DNA of 47,284 bases from an uncultured Acetatifactor sp. (GTDB lineage Bacteria; Bacillota; Clostridia; Lachnospirales; Lachnospiraceae), in assembly GCF_910585425.1 (NCBI RefSeq), contig NZ_CAJUCP010000048.1, forward strand, positions 1 to 47,284, read 5' to 3'. Each line of letters starts with the position of its first letter. Position 1 is the first letter of the stretch. The notes beneath the pieces are model-generated. The model was not told the DNA's origin and ran no database searches. It worked only from the letters and a program-made list of their open reading frames with translations. The position numbers were made by a program, and so were the translations under genes. Positions 1 to 7,199 of the stretch are shown piece by piece.

Positions 1-710
1 GTGACGCAGGTGCCGATGTTCTGGCCCATGATGATGGGGATGGCCGCCCCGTAGGACACCTGGCCGGTCACCGCCAGGGCCTGGAGGATGCCCACGGAGG
101 CGGAGCTGGACTGGATGATCGCGGTCAGAGCCGCCCCTGCCAGCACGCCCAGCAGAGGATTTTCGAACATGATGAACAGCTCCCGAAAGGCCGGAACCTC
201 CCGCAGCCCCGACACCGCCCCGGACATGGTCTCCATGCCGAACATCAACGTGGCGAAGCCCAGGAAGATCATGCCTGTGTCCTTCTTTTTCTCTCCCCGG
301 CAGAACATGTACAGGATGATTCCGGCCAGGGCCAGGAGGGGCGTGAAGGAGGAGGGTTTCAGCAGGCGGATGTACCAGCTGCCGCTGTCGATTCCCGCCA
401 GGCTCAGTATCCAGGCCGTCACCGTGGTGCCCACATTGGCCCCCATGATGACATTGACGGCCTGGCGCAGGGTCATGAGCCCCGAATTGACGAAGCCCAC
501 CACCATCACCGTGGTGGCCGAGGAGCTCTGTATCACCGCGGTCACGACCAGGCCTGTCAGCAGCCCGGCCGCCCGGCCTGTAGTGAATTTCCCCAGAAGG
601 GCGCGCAGCTTCCCGCCGGCCCTGCGCTCCAGGGCCTGGCCCATGATGCTCATGCCGAACAGGAACAGGCTCAGGCCCCCTGTCAGTGTCAGTGCGTTAA
701 AAATATCCAT
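1..710 (-). CDS. Na/Pi cotransporter family protein (NptA-like), C-terminus outside window
   Basis: This is the N-terminal 236 codons of a membrane protein of the Na+/phosphate cotransporter family (PF02690), which imports phosphate or a related anion with sodium. The two inverted family repeats are visible: QSSSAT at residues 61-66 followed by MGANVGTTVT at about 90-99, and QSSSAS at about 200-205 followed by MGQNIGTCVT at the window edge. Hydrophobic helices surround both. The start ATG at 710 is preceded by AGGAGA about 8 nt upstream. The reading frame runs off the left edge, so a C-terminal PhoU-like domain, common in Gram-positive members, cannot be checked. The gene lies 108 bp downstream of the cation antiporter on the same strand and may be co-transcribed with it. 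Confidence 0.9.
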   Translation of the reverse strand, partial: MDIFNALTLTGGLSLFLFGMSIMGQALERRAGGKLRALLGKFTTGRAAGLLTGLVVTAVIQSSSATTVMVVGFVNSGLMTLRQAVNVIMGANVGTTVTAWILSLAGIDSGSWYIRLLKPSSFTPLLALAGIILYMFCRGEKKKDTGMIFLGFATLMFGMETMSGAVSGLREVPAFRELFIMFENPLLGVLAGAALTAIIQSSSASVGILQALAVTGQVSYGAAIPIIMGQNIGTCV

Positions 711-818
711 ACTCTCTTCTCCTGTGAATTTCCTTCCTGTCTTCTATTCGTCCTCTTCTATTCATCGTCTTCTTTCCGCTGTTATTATTTATGCCCGGAT
801 TTCGTGGAAAAATCCTTG

Positions 819-1772
819 TCAGAGGCATATGAAGACGAAATACAGCGCATATCCCGCCAGCATGGCGATTCCGCCCGGGCGTCCCAGCTTCCGCCCCTTT
901 ATGCTGCAGACAAGGAGCAGGACTCCCGCTGCCGCCGCAGTCCACATGTCGGCATGGAACTGTGCCGAAAACGGCACGGGGGTAATCAGCGCGGACACGC
1001 CCACCACGAAGAGGATATTGAAGATGTTGCTCCCCACGATATTGCCGATGGCGATGTCGGCGTTTCCCTTCGCGGCGGCGGCCACGGAGGTGAACAGCTC
1101 CGGCAGGGAGGTGCCCAGGGCCACGATGGTCAGCCCGATGAACCGTTCGCTCATGCCGAAGAGCCTGGCCAGGTCGGTGGCGGCACCCACGGCGAGCTGG
1201 CTGCCCAGGACTATCATGGCCAGGCCGGCCAGGGTGTTCAGGAGGGGCTGCCACAGGCGTCCTTTCCGGGCTGTGCCTTTCTGTTCCGGAGCAAGCCCAC
1301 CCCCGTTCTGTAAGCTCTCCTTTTTCGACATCCACAGCAGACAGCCCGTATAGCCCAGAAAGAGCAGCGTCAGCACCGTTCCCTCCCCAAAGCCCACATT
1401 CCCGCCACTCCCCTGGAAGAGCAGCAGCATGGTAATCGCAATCATGAATGGAATATCGCGGAATAATGTGTGCGTGGAGACTGCCAGCGGAGCCACAACG
1501 GAGGCAAGCCCCAAAATAATCAGAATATTCAGAATATTGCTCCCCACGATGTTTCCAATGGTGATATCGGCGTTCCCCTTGACGGCGGCCGTTATGCTCA
1601 CCGCCGCCTCCGGGGCGCTGGTGCCCATGGCCACGATGGTCAGCCCGATGACAAGCTGCGATATGCCCAGCCGCCCGGCGATATCGGAGGCGCCGTCCAC
1701 GAAGCGGTCTGCCCCTTTCACCAGAAGCACGAATCCCAGAACCAACAACAATAGCGAAAATACCATTCCCAT
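819..1772 (-). CDS. CaCA-family cation/sodium antiporter (YrbG-like), probably Mn2+-responsive
   Basis: A 317-residue polytopic membrane protein of the Ca2+:cation antiporter superfamily. The two alpha repeats carry the diagnostic motifs: GTSAPE (about residues 50-55) with GNIVGSN (about 73-79) in the first half, and GTSLPE (about 210) with GNIVGSN (about 234) in the second. About ten hydrophobic helices are visible, with a charged cytoplasmic loop near residues 140-165. I chose the ATG at 1772 (MGMVFS) because AGGAGG lies 10 nt upstream. An open frame continues to 1889, but that segment is riboswitch terminator sequence, not protein. Family members exchange Ca2+ or another divalent cation for Na+ or H+. 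The yybP-ykoY riboswitch in the leader suggests that Mn2+ is the physiological substrate; this is inference from context. Confidence 0.92.
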   Translation of the reverse strand: MGMVFSLLLLVLGFVLLVKGADRFVDGASDIAGRLGISQLVIGLTIVAMGTSAPEAAVSITAAVKGNADITIGNIVGSNILNILIILGLASVVAPLAVSTHTLFRDIPFMIAITMLLLFQGSGGNVGFGEGTVLTLLFLGYTGCLLWMSKKESLQNGGGLAPEQKGTARKGRLWQPLLNTLAGLAMIVLGSQLAVGAATDLARLFGMSERFIGLTIVALGTSLPELFTSVAAAAKGNADIAIGNIVGSNIFNILFVVGVSALITPVPFSAQFHADMWTAAAAGVLLLVCSIKGRKLGRPGGIAMLAGYALYFVFICL

Positions 1773-1849
1773 GCCTACATGTCCTCCTTTTTTCCAGAAA
1801 CCGGCAGCCTTTGTCCGTTTTCTGCAGACGGAGAAAATTTCCGGTCTGC

Positions 1850-1898
1850 AAAAAAGCGAGCACTTTACTGCATCATCAATGTGCAACAAAGTCTCGCT
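1850..1898 (-). terminator. Riboswitch-controlled intrinsic terminator
   Basis: On the minus strand AGCGAG-ACUUU-UGCA pairs with UGCA-AAAGU-CUCGCU and is followed by a run of six U. The 5' half of this stem (GCGAGACUUU) is also the 3' part of the aptamer including the P1 strand. The two structures are therefore mutually exclusive: the ligand-bound aptamer should prevent terminator formation and switch the antiporter on. A second hairpin (1823-1850, GTCTGCA arms) lies between this terminator and the ribosome site. Confidence 0.8.
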
Positions 1899-1995
1899 TC
1901 TTATTCACAGAGCCGGATTCCCCGGTCCGCGCCGGAGGAATCGTATTGACGGCAAGGTAAACACGGAACATGTCCATGCAAGCTACTCCCTTTAT
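1886..1995 (-). promoter_or_regulatory. yybP-ykoY (Mn2+) riboswitch aptamer
   Basis: Read on the minus strand, the leader starts AUAAAGGGAGUAGC, which matches the hallmark 5' strand of the yybP-ykoY aptamer (AAAGGGGAGUAGC). It then has a CAUGGA/UCCGUG hairpin, then GCCGUCAAUACG closed by GGAAUCCGGC (the L3 motif GUCAAU-CG plus the P3 stem GAUUCC/GGAAUC), and ends in AGCGAGACUUU, matching the family's AGCAAGACCUUU. P1 pairs AUAAAG with CUUUGU. Known yybP-ykoY RNAs bind Mn2+ and turn on efflux genes. The match rests on recalled consensus, not a covariance-model search. One G is missing from the usual GGGG run. Confidence 0.8.
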
Positions 1996-2002
1996 CAAGG
2001 TC

Positions 2003-2032
2003 AGTTTACCACAGGAAAATCTATCCTGTCAA
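2003..2032 (-). promoter_or_regulatory. Sigma-A promoter for the riboswitch-antiporter transcript
   Basis: Minus-strand TTGACA (2027-2032) and TAAACT (2003-2008) are separated by 18 bp. The predicted transcript start falls at about 1996, directly at the 5' end of the riboswitch aptamer. The perfect -35 and the placement support it; the -10 matches 4 of 6 consensus positions. Confidence 0.6.
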
Positions 2033-2098
2033 TGAGAAGTTTTCCAGGTTTCCTGTAATGTTTTCCTGTAAAGCGCCCTGGTGAAATCGCCTGTGTGG

Positions 2099-4156
2099 CT
2101 ACTCCGTGAAAGGCAATCCGATCTCCTCTCCCAGCGCATTGTAGTAGCGCACCCTGACCGCCTCTGCCTCCTCTCTGGTCAACACCCGAGACCATTCGAA
2201 GACGAACATATCCTGGAGGCCGTTCCCGCTTGCGTAGACGCTCTGTATCTCGCCGCCCGCCTCCGCCGTGACACTGGCCAAATTTCCGCTGCTGCTTGCC
2301 ACGATGGTGATACTGTGGTCAAGATTCCAGTCTTTCTCTATGGTGATATGGCCAAAGGTATCGTTCTGGGGAAAAGTCTGCCCTTTTTTGATGGTATTGG
2401 TCTGAATCGGGCCAATACCCCTTATCTTCCATCCATCACCGGAAGAGGAATCTTTCAAAAACGTTGCGAAGTTCTTTGCGCCCCTCCCGTCCAGATATCC
2501 TGCCAGCAGCCAGTCCGGCATGGTGTCGGATTCATACAGGGCGAAAATCCAGGGATTCCTGTCGAAGCTCATGGAGGCAACGATCAACGAGGCGAGATAT
2601 GCCGTATCCTCCGCGTCCGCCTGGCGCTCCATGCGCCAGAGCCACCGTATGTGCTCGCCGGAATGCTCTCCTTCCATGGAATGCCCCTCTTCCATGTCTG
2701 CCTCCCCATAGCAGGCCGCCAAGAGCACTTCGTTCCTGTCTGTCCGCACTACAAAATAGCCGGTCATTCCCTGATAGACAGAGCTGCTGTCCCGCCCCGA
2801 ATCCACCCGCCAGACCTGCTCTGCGCTCCCCAAAAGCTCTCTGGCCTCCTGGCTCAGTCCGACAGCGTCCATTCCCGCTTCTTGTCCCTGAGGGCTTTCC
2901 TCCGTTTCGGTCTCTCCCGCCCCATTGCCCGTCTCCTCCCCGACATGGGCCCGGCTGCCGGGCAGGGCCTCCCGGGCGGGAGCAAAGAACCTCAGAAGCC
3001 CCTCTCCTGTCAGGCTGCTTTCATGGAACACGCCCACCATGTTCCACACCGGATTGTTTCCCATGACACCGCCAAAGTTGCGCTGCAGCAGTTCCCCCTC
3101 CGGAGTGAAGACGAAATCCGGCGCGTTCTCCGGGGCGTAGGCGGCATTGTACCAGGGCGAGTCATAGAGGACTTCCGCCACGGTGTACCTGGAGCCGTAT
3201 ATATTGTCACTGTTTTTCGATTTCGCCGGGTCGGTGAGGAAGCAGACTGCGGTAACGATGCAGGCAATTGCGGCGGCGACGACTATCCAGAGGGTGGGCT
3301 TTTTGTAGGACAGGATGCCCTTTATCCGCTCCTTTATCCCCACTTCCCCAAAGGCCAGGGGACAGCCTGAAAGCCCCTGGCCCTCCAGGCTGCAGGAAAG
3401 GAGGGCATTGGCGTAGGTCTTCTTCTGGGCATCCCCCATCCGCTTAACTACATATTCGTCGCACGCCAGTTCTATGTCCCGGCACAGCAGGATATAGGCT
3501 GCCCAGCACAGGGGCTGGAACCAGTAGACGGACAGAAGCAGGAAGCCCAGGGGTTTCCACCAGTGGTCGCGCCGTCTGAGATGGGCCTTTTCATGGGCGA
3601 TGACGCAGCCAATCTGGGGCTCCTCCAAATCCGAGGGCAGATAAATGCGCGGGGAGAGGATACCCAGGATAAAGGGCGATCTCACGGCATCGCAGAGCCA
3701 GATATTCTCCCGAAAGCGCATGGCGGCCGCCACTTTCCGGCGCAGCCTGACATAGCTTGCCAGGGCGTAGAAAAGCAATGCCGCCAGCCCTGCCGCCCAC
3801 AGCCTGGAGGCCAGGAACACCACGATCTGCATGGGATTCGCGCTTGCGTAAGGTTCCGGCGACAGGGAGGCGGCAATGGCCGGATTCACCGCATCGTCCA
3901 ATGCCCGGATGCCGCTGTCGATTTCCGGCTCCCTGGCCATCATGATTTCCCTGGGCACGGTCTCTTGGCTTGGAATCAGGCTCAGCACGCTTTCTATGGA
4001 AAAGGGGCAGACCAGCCGGATGCCCACCAGAATCCACAGGGCGCAGCGCACTGCTTTTGGGGCTTTCCGCAGGAGGATCCGCAGAAGCATTACAGCCAGG
4101 ATGACCCAGCCTGCGGCGATGCCCATGTTCAACAGCTTTAAGAATAAGGTTTCCAT
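2099..4156 (-). CDS. BlaR1/MecR1-like M56 family sensor metalloprotease
   Basis: A 685-residue integral membrane protein. N-terminal helices (about residues 11-55 and 110-137) lead to a cytoplasmic M56 zinc metalloprotease domain with HEKAH at 188-192 (HExxH) and a downstream DIELACDEYVV motif carrying the likely third zinc ligand. A further helix lies at about 285-308 before a long extracytoplasmic C-terminal region. In the BlaR1 family a signal outside the cell activates the protease, which leads to cleavage of the BlaI repressor. Here the extracellular part does not look like a penicillin-binding transpeptidase domain, so the ligand is unknown. The start codon overlaps the BlaI stop (TGATG), indicating translational coupling. 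The ectodomain contains two copies of the 18-bp hexapeptide repeat (MEEGHSMEGEHS). Confidence 0.9.
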   Translation of the reverse strand: METLFLKLLNMGIAAGWVILAVMLLRILLRKAPKAVRCALWILVGIRLVCPFSIESVLSLIPSQETVPREIMMAREPEIDSGIRALDDAVNPAIAASLSPEPYASANPMQIVVFLASRLWAAGLAALLFYALASYVRLRRKVAAAMRFRENIWLCDAVRSPFILGILSPRIYLPSDLEEPQIGCVIAHEKAHLRRRDHWWKPLGFLLLSVYWFQPLCWAAYILLCRDIELACDEYVVKRMGDAQKKTYANALLSCSLEGQGLSGCPLAFGEVGIKERIKGILSYKKPTLWIVVAAAIACIVTAVCFLTDPAKSKNSDNIYGSRYTVAEVLYDSPWYNAAYAPENAPDFVFTPEGELLQRNFGGVMGNNPVWNMVGVFHESSLTGEGLLRFFAPAREALPGSRAHVGEETGNGAGETETEESPQGQEAGMDAVGLSQEARELLGSAEQVWRVDSGRDSSSVYQGMTGYFVVRTDRNEVLLAACYGEADMEEGHSMEGEHSGEHIRWLWRMERQADAEDTAYLASLIVASMSFDRNPWIFALYESDTMPDWLLAGYLDGRGAKNFATFLKDSSSGDGWKIRGIGPIQTNTIKKGQTFPQNDTFGHITIEKDWNLDHSITIVASSSGNLASVTAEAGGEIQSVYASGNGLQDMFVFEWSRVLTREEAEAVRVRYYNALGEEIGLPFTE
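2660..2695 (-). repeat. 18-bp hexapeptide repeat, 2 copies, inside BlaR1-like gene
   Basis: Two adjacent 18-bp units on the minus strand encode MEEGHS and MEGEHS. They follow the consensus ATGGAAGAGAGGCATTCC found in other genes of this window. The reading frame is kept and the array sits in the extracytoplasmic region. Confidence 0.75.
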
Positions 4157-4722
4157 CAGCGTCCCTCCTCATAAGAGTCGATCATGCCGCGTATCTCCCG
4201 GATTTCTTCCCGGGACAGGCGTTTCTGGGAGGCGAAAGCCGCGATGAACGCGGGCAGGGAGCCCTGGAATGTGTCCTCCACGAACCTCCGGCTCTGGGCG
4301 GCATGGAAATCCTGTCTGGATATCAGGGAGGTGACCTGGCCGTCCTGATTCCGGAAGATGCCTCTTTCGCAGAGCTTCTTCAGTACCGTGTAGGTGGTGG
4401 ATTTCTTCCAGCCCAGCTCCTCCCCGCAGAGCTTTACCAGCTCCCCGGAAGATAACGGCTCCTGCCGCCAGATGATGTCGGCAAAGCGGGATTCCACCGC
4501 GCCCAGCTTTGTGTCCTCCATGGAGTGCTTCTCTTCCATGGGGCGCTTCTCTTTCGTGGCATTCTTCTCTTCCATGAACTTCCTCTCTTTCGTGGCATTC
4601 CGCTCTTCCATCGGGTGCCTCTCTTCCATGGCATTCTTCTCTTCCATGAACTTCCTCTCTTTCGTGGCATTCCGCTCTTTCATGGGGTGCTTCTCTTCCA
4701 TAATCTCTGCCCTCCTCTTCAT
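4156..4722 (-). CDS. BlaI/MecI/CopY-family transcriptional repressor with repeat-built N-terminal extension
   Basis: The C-terminal ~120 residues form a BlaI-type winged helix followed by a dimerisation region: LGAVESRFADIIW, then SSGELVKLCGEELGWKKST and TTYTVLKKLCERG. This is the usual repressor of a BlaR1 partner, and the partner gene overlaps its stop codon by one base. The family is normally about 120-130 residues. Here it is preceded by about 60 residues made only of hexapeptides (MEEKHP, MKERNA, TKERKF and so on). Start choice: ATG 4722 has GGGGAGG 6 nt upstream; ATG 4701, the first repeat unit, has AGGAGG 9 nt upstream; an ancestral start may be the ATG at 4521 (MEDTKL). All are in frame. 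The gene is preceded by a promoter embedded in two matching dyads, so it is probably autoregulated. Confidence 0.9.
   Translation of the reverse strand: MKRRAEIMEEKHPMKERNATKERKFMEEKNAMEERHPMEERNATKERKFMEEKNATKEKRPMEEKHSMEDTKLGAVESRFADIIWRQEPLSSGELVKLCGEELGWKKSTTYTVLKKLCERGIFRNQDGQVTSLISRQDFHAAQSRRFVEDTFQGSLPAFIAAFASQKRLSREEIREIRGMIDSYEEGR
4522..4701 (-). repeat. Ten-unit 18-bp hexapeptide repeat array at the BlaI N-terminus
   Basis: Ten consecutive 6-codon units encode MEEKHP, MKERNA, TKERKF, MEEKNA, MEERHP, MEERNA, TKERKF, MEEKNA, TKEKRP and MEEKHS. Units 2-5 and 6-9 form a higher-order 72-bp duplication. Most units begin with ATG and carry GAGAGG- or GAGAAG-type purines 6 nt before the next unit's ATG. 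Confidence 0.9.
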
Positions 4723-4797
4723 ATGCCGCCTCCCCGACCCAATCGGCACATGTGGCATGCTGCTTTTCCGCTGTCAATTCCGCTGCATATAGCAAAT

Positions 4798-4852
4798 GGT
4801 CTATCCTCAATAGACCCAATATGAGTCTATCACGAATAGACCATTCTGTCAA
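4798..4852 (-). promoter_or_regulatory. Promoter and tandem dyad operators of the BlaI-BlaR1 operon
   Basis: Minus-strand -35 TTGACA (4847-4852) and -10 TAGACT (4824-4829) are spaced by 17 bp. Two 19-bp dyads with the form GGTCTAT-N5-ATAGACC lie at 4798-4816 (perfect) and 4824-4842 (6 of 7 paired). The second covers the -10 and spacer, the first the start region. Their centres are 26 bp apart. This fits repression by a dimeric winged-helix protein, presumably the BlaI-like product, although the half-site differs from the TACA/TGTA core of classical BlaI and CopY operators. Confidence 0.75.
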
Positions 4853-4881
4853 GTGAAACAGACTGATGAATCCAGCCTATT

Positions 4882-6999
4882 TTATGCCTGCCGTCTCGCG
4901 CGCTTCAAGAGCAGCGGCATAAAGAGCCCGCCCTGCACGGTGCGGTTCTGGAAGTTGCAGTGCCTGCCGTCCCGGGTCATGTACCAGTCGGAGAAGGGCA
5001 CTCTGTCCCCGCTCTCCTCCAGGAATGCCAGGATATGCTCCGAGAACTCCTCCACGGCCCTGCCCCGGGGATCCATGGCAGCAGCCCAAAGCATCCAGTC
5101 GCTCTTGGTATAGCTCTCCCTGGAATCCAGCGGCACGCCGTACCTTTCGCAGTTCTTCCTGTACTGTTCCATCTCCCGGGCATAGAACTCTTCGCTCCAG
5201 AATCCGGAGCCGAAGATCAGATCCCACACCGCATTGTACTTCAGGCTCCAGGTCTCCCCGGCGCCGTCAAAGGTGAGCCTGGTATGGTCGGCCGCGGAGG
5301 CCCGCTCATAGGCGTCCTGTGCCATGGCCCGGGCTTTCTCATGGTAGCTGGCGGCCTCCTGGTCCCTGCCCGCCGCACGCATCAGGATGGAATAGGCCTC
5401 CACCCCCATGATGGCCTTGAACGCCAGGTTCACGTTGTGGGCCAGATGTCCCGCAAAGTCATCGGTACAGAGCTGCTCTCCCGGGTCGCTGCCGTATTCC
5501 AGGAGATATTTCACCCATTTTTCGTAAAGAGGGAGATTCTCCATAAGCTCGTCCGTCTTTCCCTGTGGATTAAGGCTGGCCAGCGCCGCCTCCAGAATCA
5601 GCATATTGCCGCTCTCCTCCACGGGCATCTGGTATTTCGGGTTGTACATCCCCGCGCTTTCCGGCATCTGCCAGAGCATGGGGTAGACATATCCGGTATC
5701 CTCCCCGTCCCGCAGATCCTGGGCCGCCTCCTGGTAGCCCGCCAGGCCGTAGACCTGACCGGTCACGTAAGGATAGCGTCCGGCATCATGGGGCGCAAAG
5801 TCGAAGCCCCATACCGGCAGCTTGGCGAACCGGAAGATGGGCCGCATCATTCCCCGCACCAGCTCCGGATTGTAGCAATAGAACAGAGGCGTGGAAGGAT
5901 ATGTCACGTCCACGGTGGCCGCGCAGCCGTTGGAATGGCATTCCTTGGAGATGAAGACCGCCTTCCCCTGTTCGTCGGCTATCAGCTTATGGGCCGCAAT
6001 GGACTGACGATATGCGGCGATACATACCTTTGTATACGCCTCGCCGAATTCCATGGCCTCTGTCTCCAGCGCCTGGTCAAAGGCCCGGCATCTTTCCAGC
6101 AGCCCGTCGTGTGAGACAATCGCCTCACGGATTGCGTCCAGGATGGTCTTGCCGTCCCTGGCCCAATAGCCGGGGAGCATCCTGCCGAAATAGTTGATGG
6201 AGGCGATATCATCGTAGGCCGCCACCAGAGAGGCCTCCGCCCACCCTGACTCCTTCACGCCGAAAGAGGCTTCCGCCTGGAGGCTCCTGTCCGCCTGGCG
6301 GTAGGACACCTCCAGGGGACTGCCGCCTGCCGCGGCCAGGTACAGATAGCCCCAGTCGATGGCGATGCTGTCCCCGCTGTGCCCCAGGGGATGCTGCTGC
6401 CTGAGCCCCATCCAGGCGGTGCGCCCGGCTGCGCGCTCCTCTCCCATGGGATGCCTCTCTCCCATGGGATGCCTCTCTCCCATGGGATGCCTCTCTCCCA
6501 TGGGATGCTCCTCTCCCATTTCCAACGCAAAGCTGCCGCCGCCGATTTTCTCCGTCTGCCCGTTGTCACAGCAGAACTCTCCGGCAAATGTCCACACAAG
6601 CTTCACCTCGTGGGGCTTTCCGTCCAGGGAGCGGACCGCCATGTCCACATAGGAGCAGGGCCTGGACATCACGTCCAAATCGTCCAGCAAAAGCGGCGTC
6701 CAGAAATCCAGGCAGAGCTCTACCCCGGCCCCCTGGAAGCTGTATGCGGTACAGGTAGCTGTGACGGAGAGCTCCGTCTGCTCCATGGCGGGGGCCTTCC
6801 CCAGCCCCATGAATCGGTAATCCGCGCCGTCTATCCTGGCAATTCCGGTGACGCGCTTCCTTCTGCCCGTCCAGTGGCAGGTGTCCGTCCCGTACAGGCT
6901 GTCGCTGCCTGACCAGAGGCTGAAATACGGGTCGCAGGTAATCAGCGGCACTGCGGGCAGCCGTCCTGCGGTGATTCGTTTCGTTCGATTGTCTCTCAT
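4882..6999 (-). CDS. GtaA-like glutaminase family protein (DUF4964/DUF5127/DUF4965/DUF1793)
   Basis: A 705-residue protein of the fungal/bacterial glutaminase A family, which hydrolyses glutamine to glutamate and ammonia. The N-terminus (RLPAVPLITCDPYFSLW, HWTGRRKRVTG, YRFMGLG) matches the DUF4964 start. DWGYLYLAAA belongs to the beta-sandwich part. FDFAPHDAGRYPYVTGQVYG and MPVEESGNMLILEAAL are hallmark motifs of the catalytic alpha-helical DUF4965/DUF1793 part. There is no signal peptide, so it is probably cytoplasmic, whereas fungal GtaA is secreted. Five 18-bp repeat units (MGEEHP, MGERHP x3, MGEERA) are inserted at about residues 160-190 in a loop just before the conserved DWGYLYLA strand. 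Catalytic residues were not assigned individually. Confidence 0.85.
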   Translation of the reverse strand: MRDNRTKRITAGRLPAVPLITCDPYFSLWSGSDSLYGTDTCHWTGRRKRVTGIARIDGADYRFMGLGKAPAMEQTELSVTATCTAYSFQGAGVELCLDFWTPLLLDDLDVMSRPCSYVDMAVRSLDGKPHEVKLVWTFAGEFCCDNGQTEKIGGGSFALEMGEEHPMGERHPMGERHPMGERHPMGEERAAGRTAWMGLRQQHPLGHSGDSIAIDWGYLYLAAAGGSPLEVSYRQADRSLQAEASFGVKESGWAEASLVAAYDDIASINYFGRMLPGYWARDGKTILDAIREAIVSHDGLLERCRAFDQALETEAMEFGEAYTKVCIAAYRQSIAAHKLIADEQGKAVFISKECHSNGCAATVDVTYPSTPLFYCYNPELVRGMMRPIFRFAKLPVWGFDFAPHDAGRYPYVTGQVYGLAGYQEAAQDLRDGEDTGYVYPMLWQMPESAGMYNPKYQMPVEESGNMLILEAALASLNPQGKTDELMENLPLYEKWVKYLLEYGSDPGEQLCTDDFAGHLAHNVNLAFKAIMGVEAYSILMRAAGRDQEAASYHEKARAMAQDAYERASAADHTRLTFDGAGETWSLKYNAVWDLIFGSGFWSEEFYAREMEQYRKNCERYGVPLDSRESYTKSDWMLWAAAMDPRGRAVEEFSEHILAFLEESGDRVPFSDWYMTRDGRHCNFQNRTVQGGLFMPLLLKRARRQA
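6430..6519 (-). repeat. Five-unit 18-bp hexapeptide repeat array inside the glutaminase gene
   Basis: The units read ATGGGAGAGGAGCATCCC, three identical copies of ATGGGAGAGAGGCATCCC, and ATGGGAGAGGAGCGCGCA. Near-perfect identity suggests recent expansion. Each unit carries GGGAGAGAGG six bases before the next ATG, a strong ribosome-site look-alike. Confidence 0.92.
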
Positions 7000-7054
7000 G
7001 CTTTTCCTCGTTTCCGCGCATCCCGGCCCACAGGCTTATGGCTGCGCTTATATA

Positions 7055-7090
7055 TTTGATTTATACTGCCCACCGGTTAAATTTGCAGCA
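7055..7090. repeat. Copy of intergenic repeat part A
   Basis: The segment TTATACTGCCCACCGGTTAA followed by ATTTGCAGCA recurs with three differences at about 13782-13810, where it is followed by a second conserved part (part B). Here only part A is present, in the gap between the endonuclease III gene and the glutaminase gene. The rest of the gap (7000-7199) shows nothing else recognisable. Confidence 0.65.
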
Positions 7091-7199
7091 TAATTTCATT
7101 CTTTTCTGTCTCTCTGCTTAGCCATCTTTTGCCTGGCGCTTTCCCTGCGGGATTGATTTCCGTTTTTTCCAGGTCATCCCTTTCCGGCCGGATGCCGTC

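Noticed and set aside
88..1353. Long plus-strand open frame of 421 codons
   Set aside because: It lies antisense to the Na/Pi cotransporter and the antiporter, both of which have clear family motifs; the product has no recognisable domain.
1823..1850. Second hairpin in the antiporter leader as another riboswitch
   Set aside because: Only a 7-bp stem with a T-run on the wrong side; better explained as spacer structure after the terminator.
6430..6519. CRISPR array
   Set aside because: Units are directly adjacent with no spacers, and they lie in frame within a coding gene.
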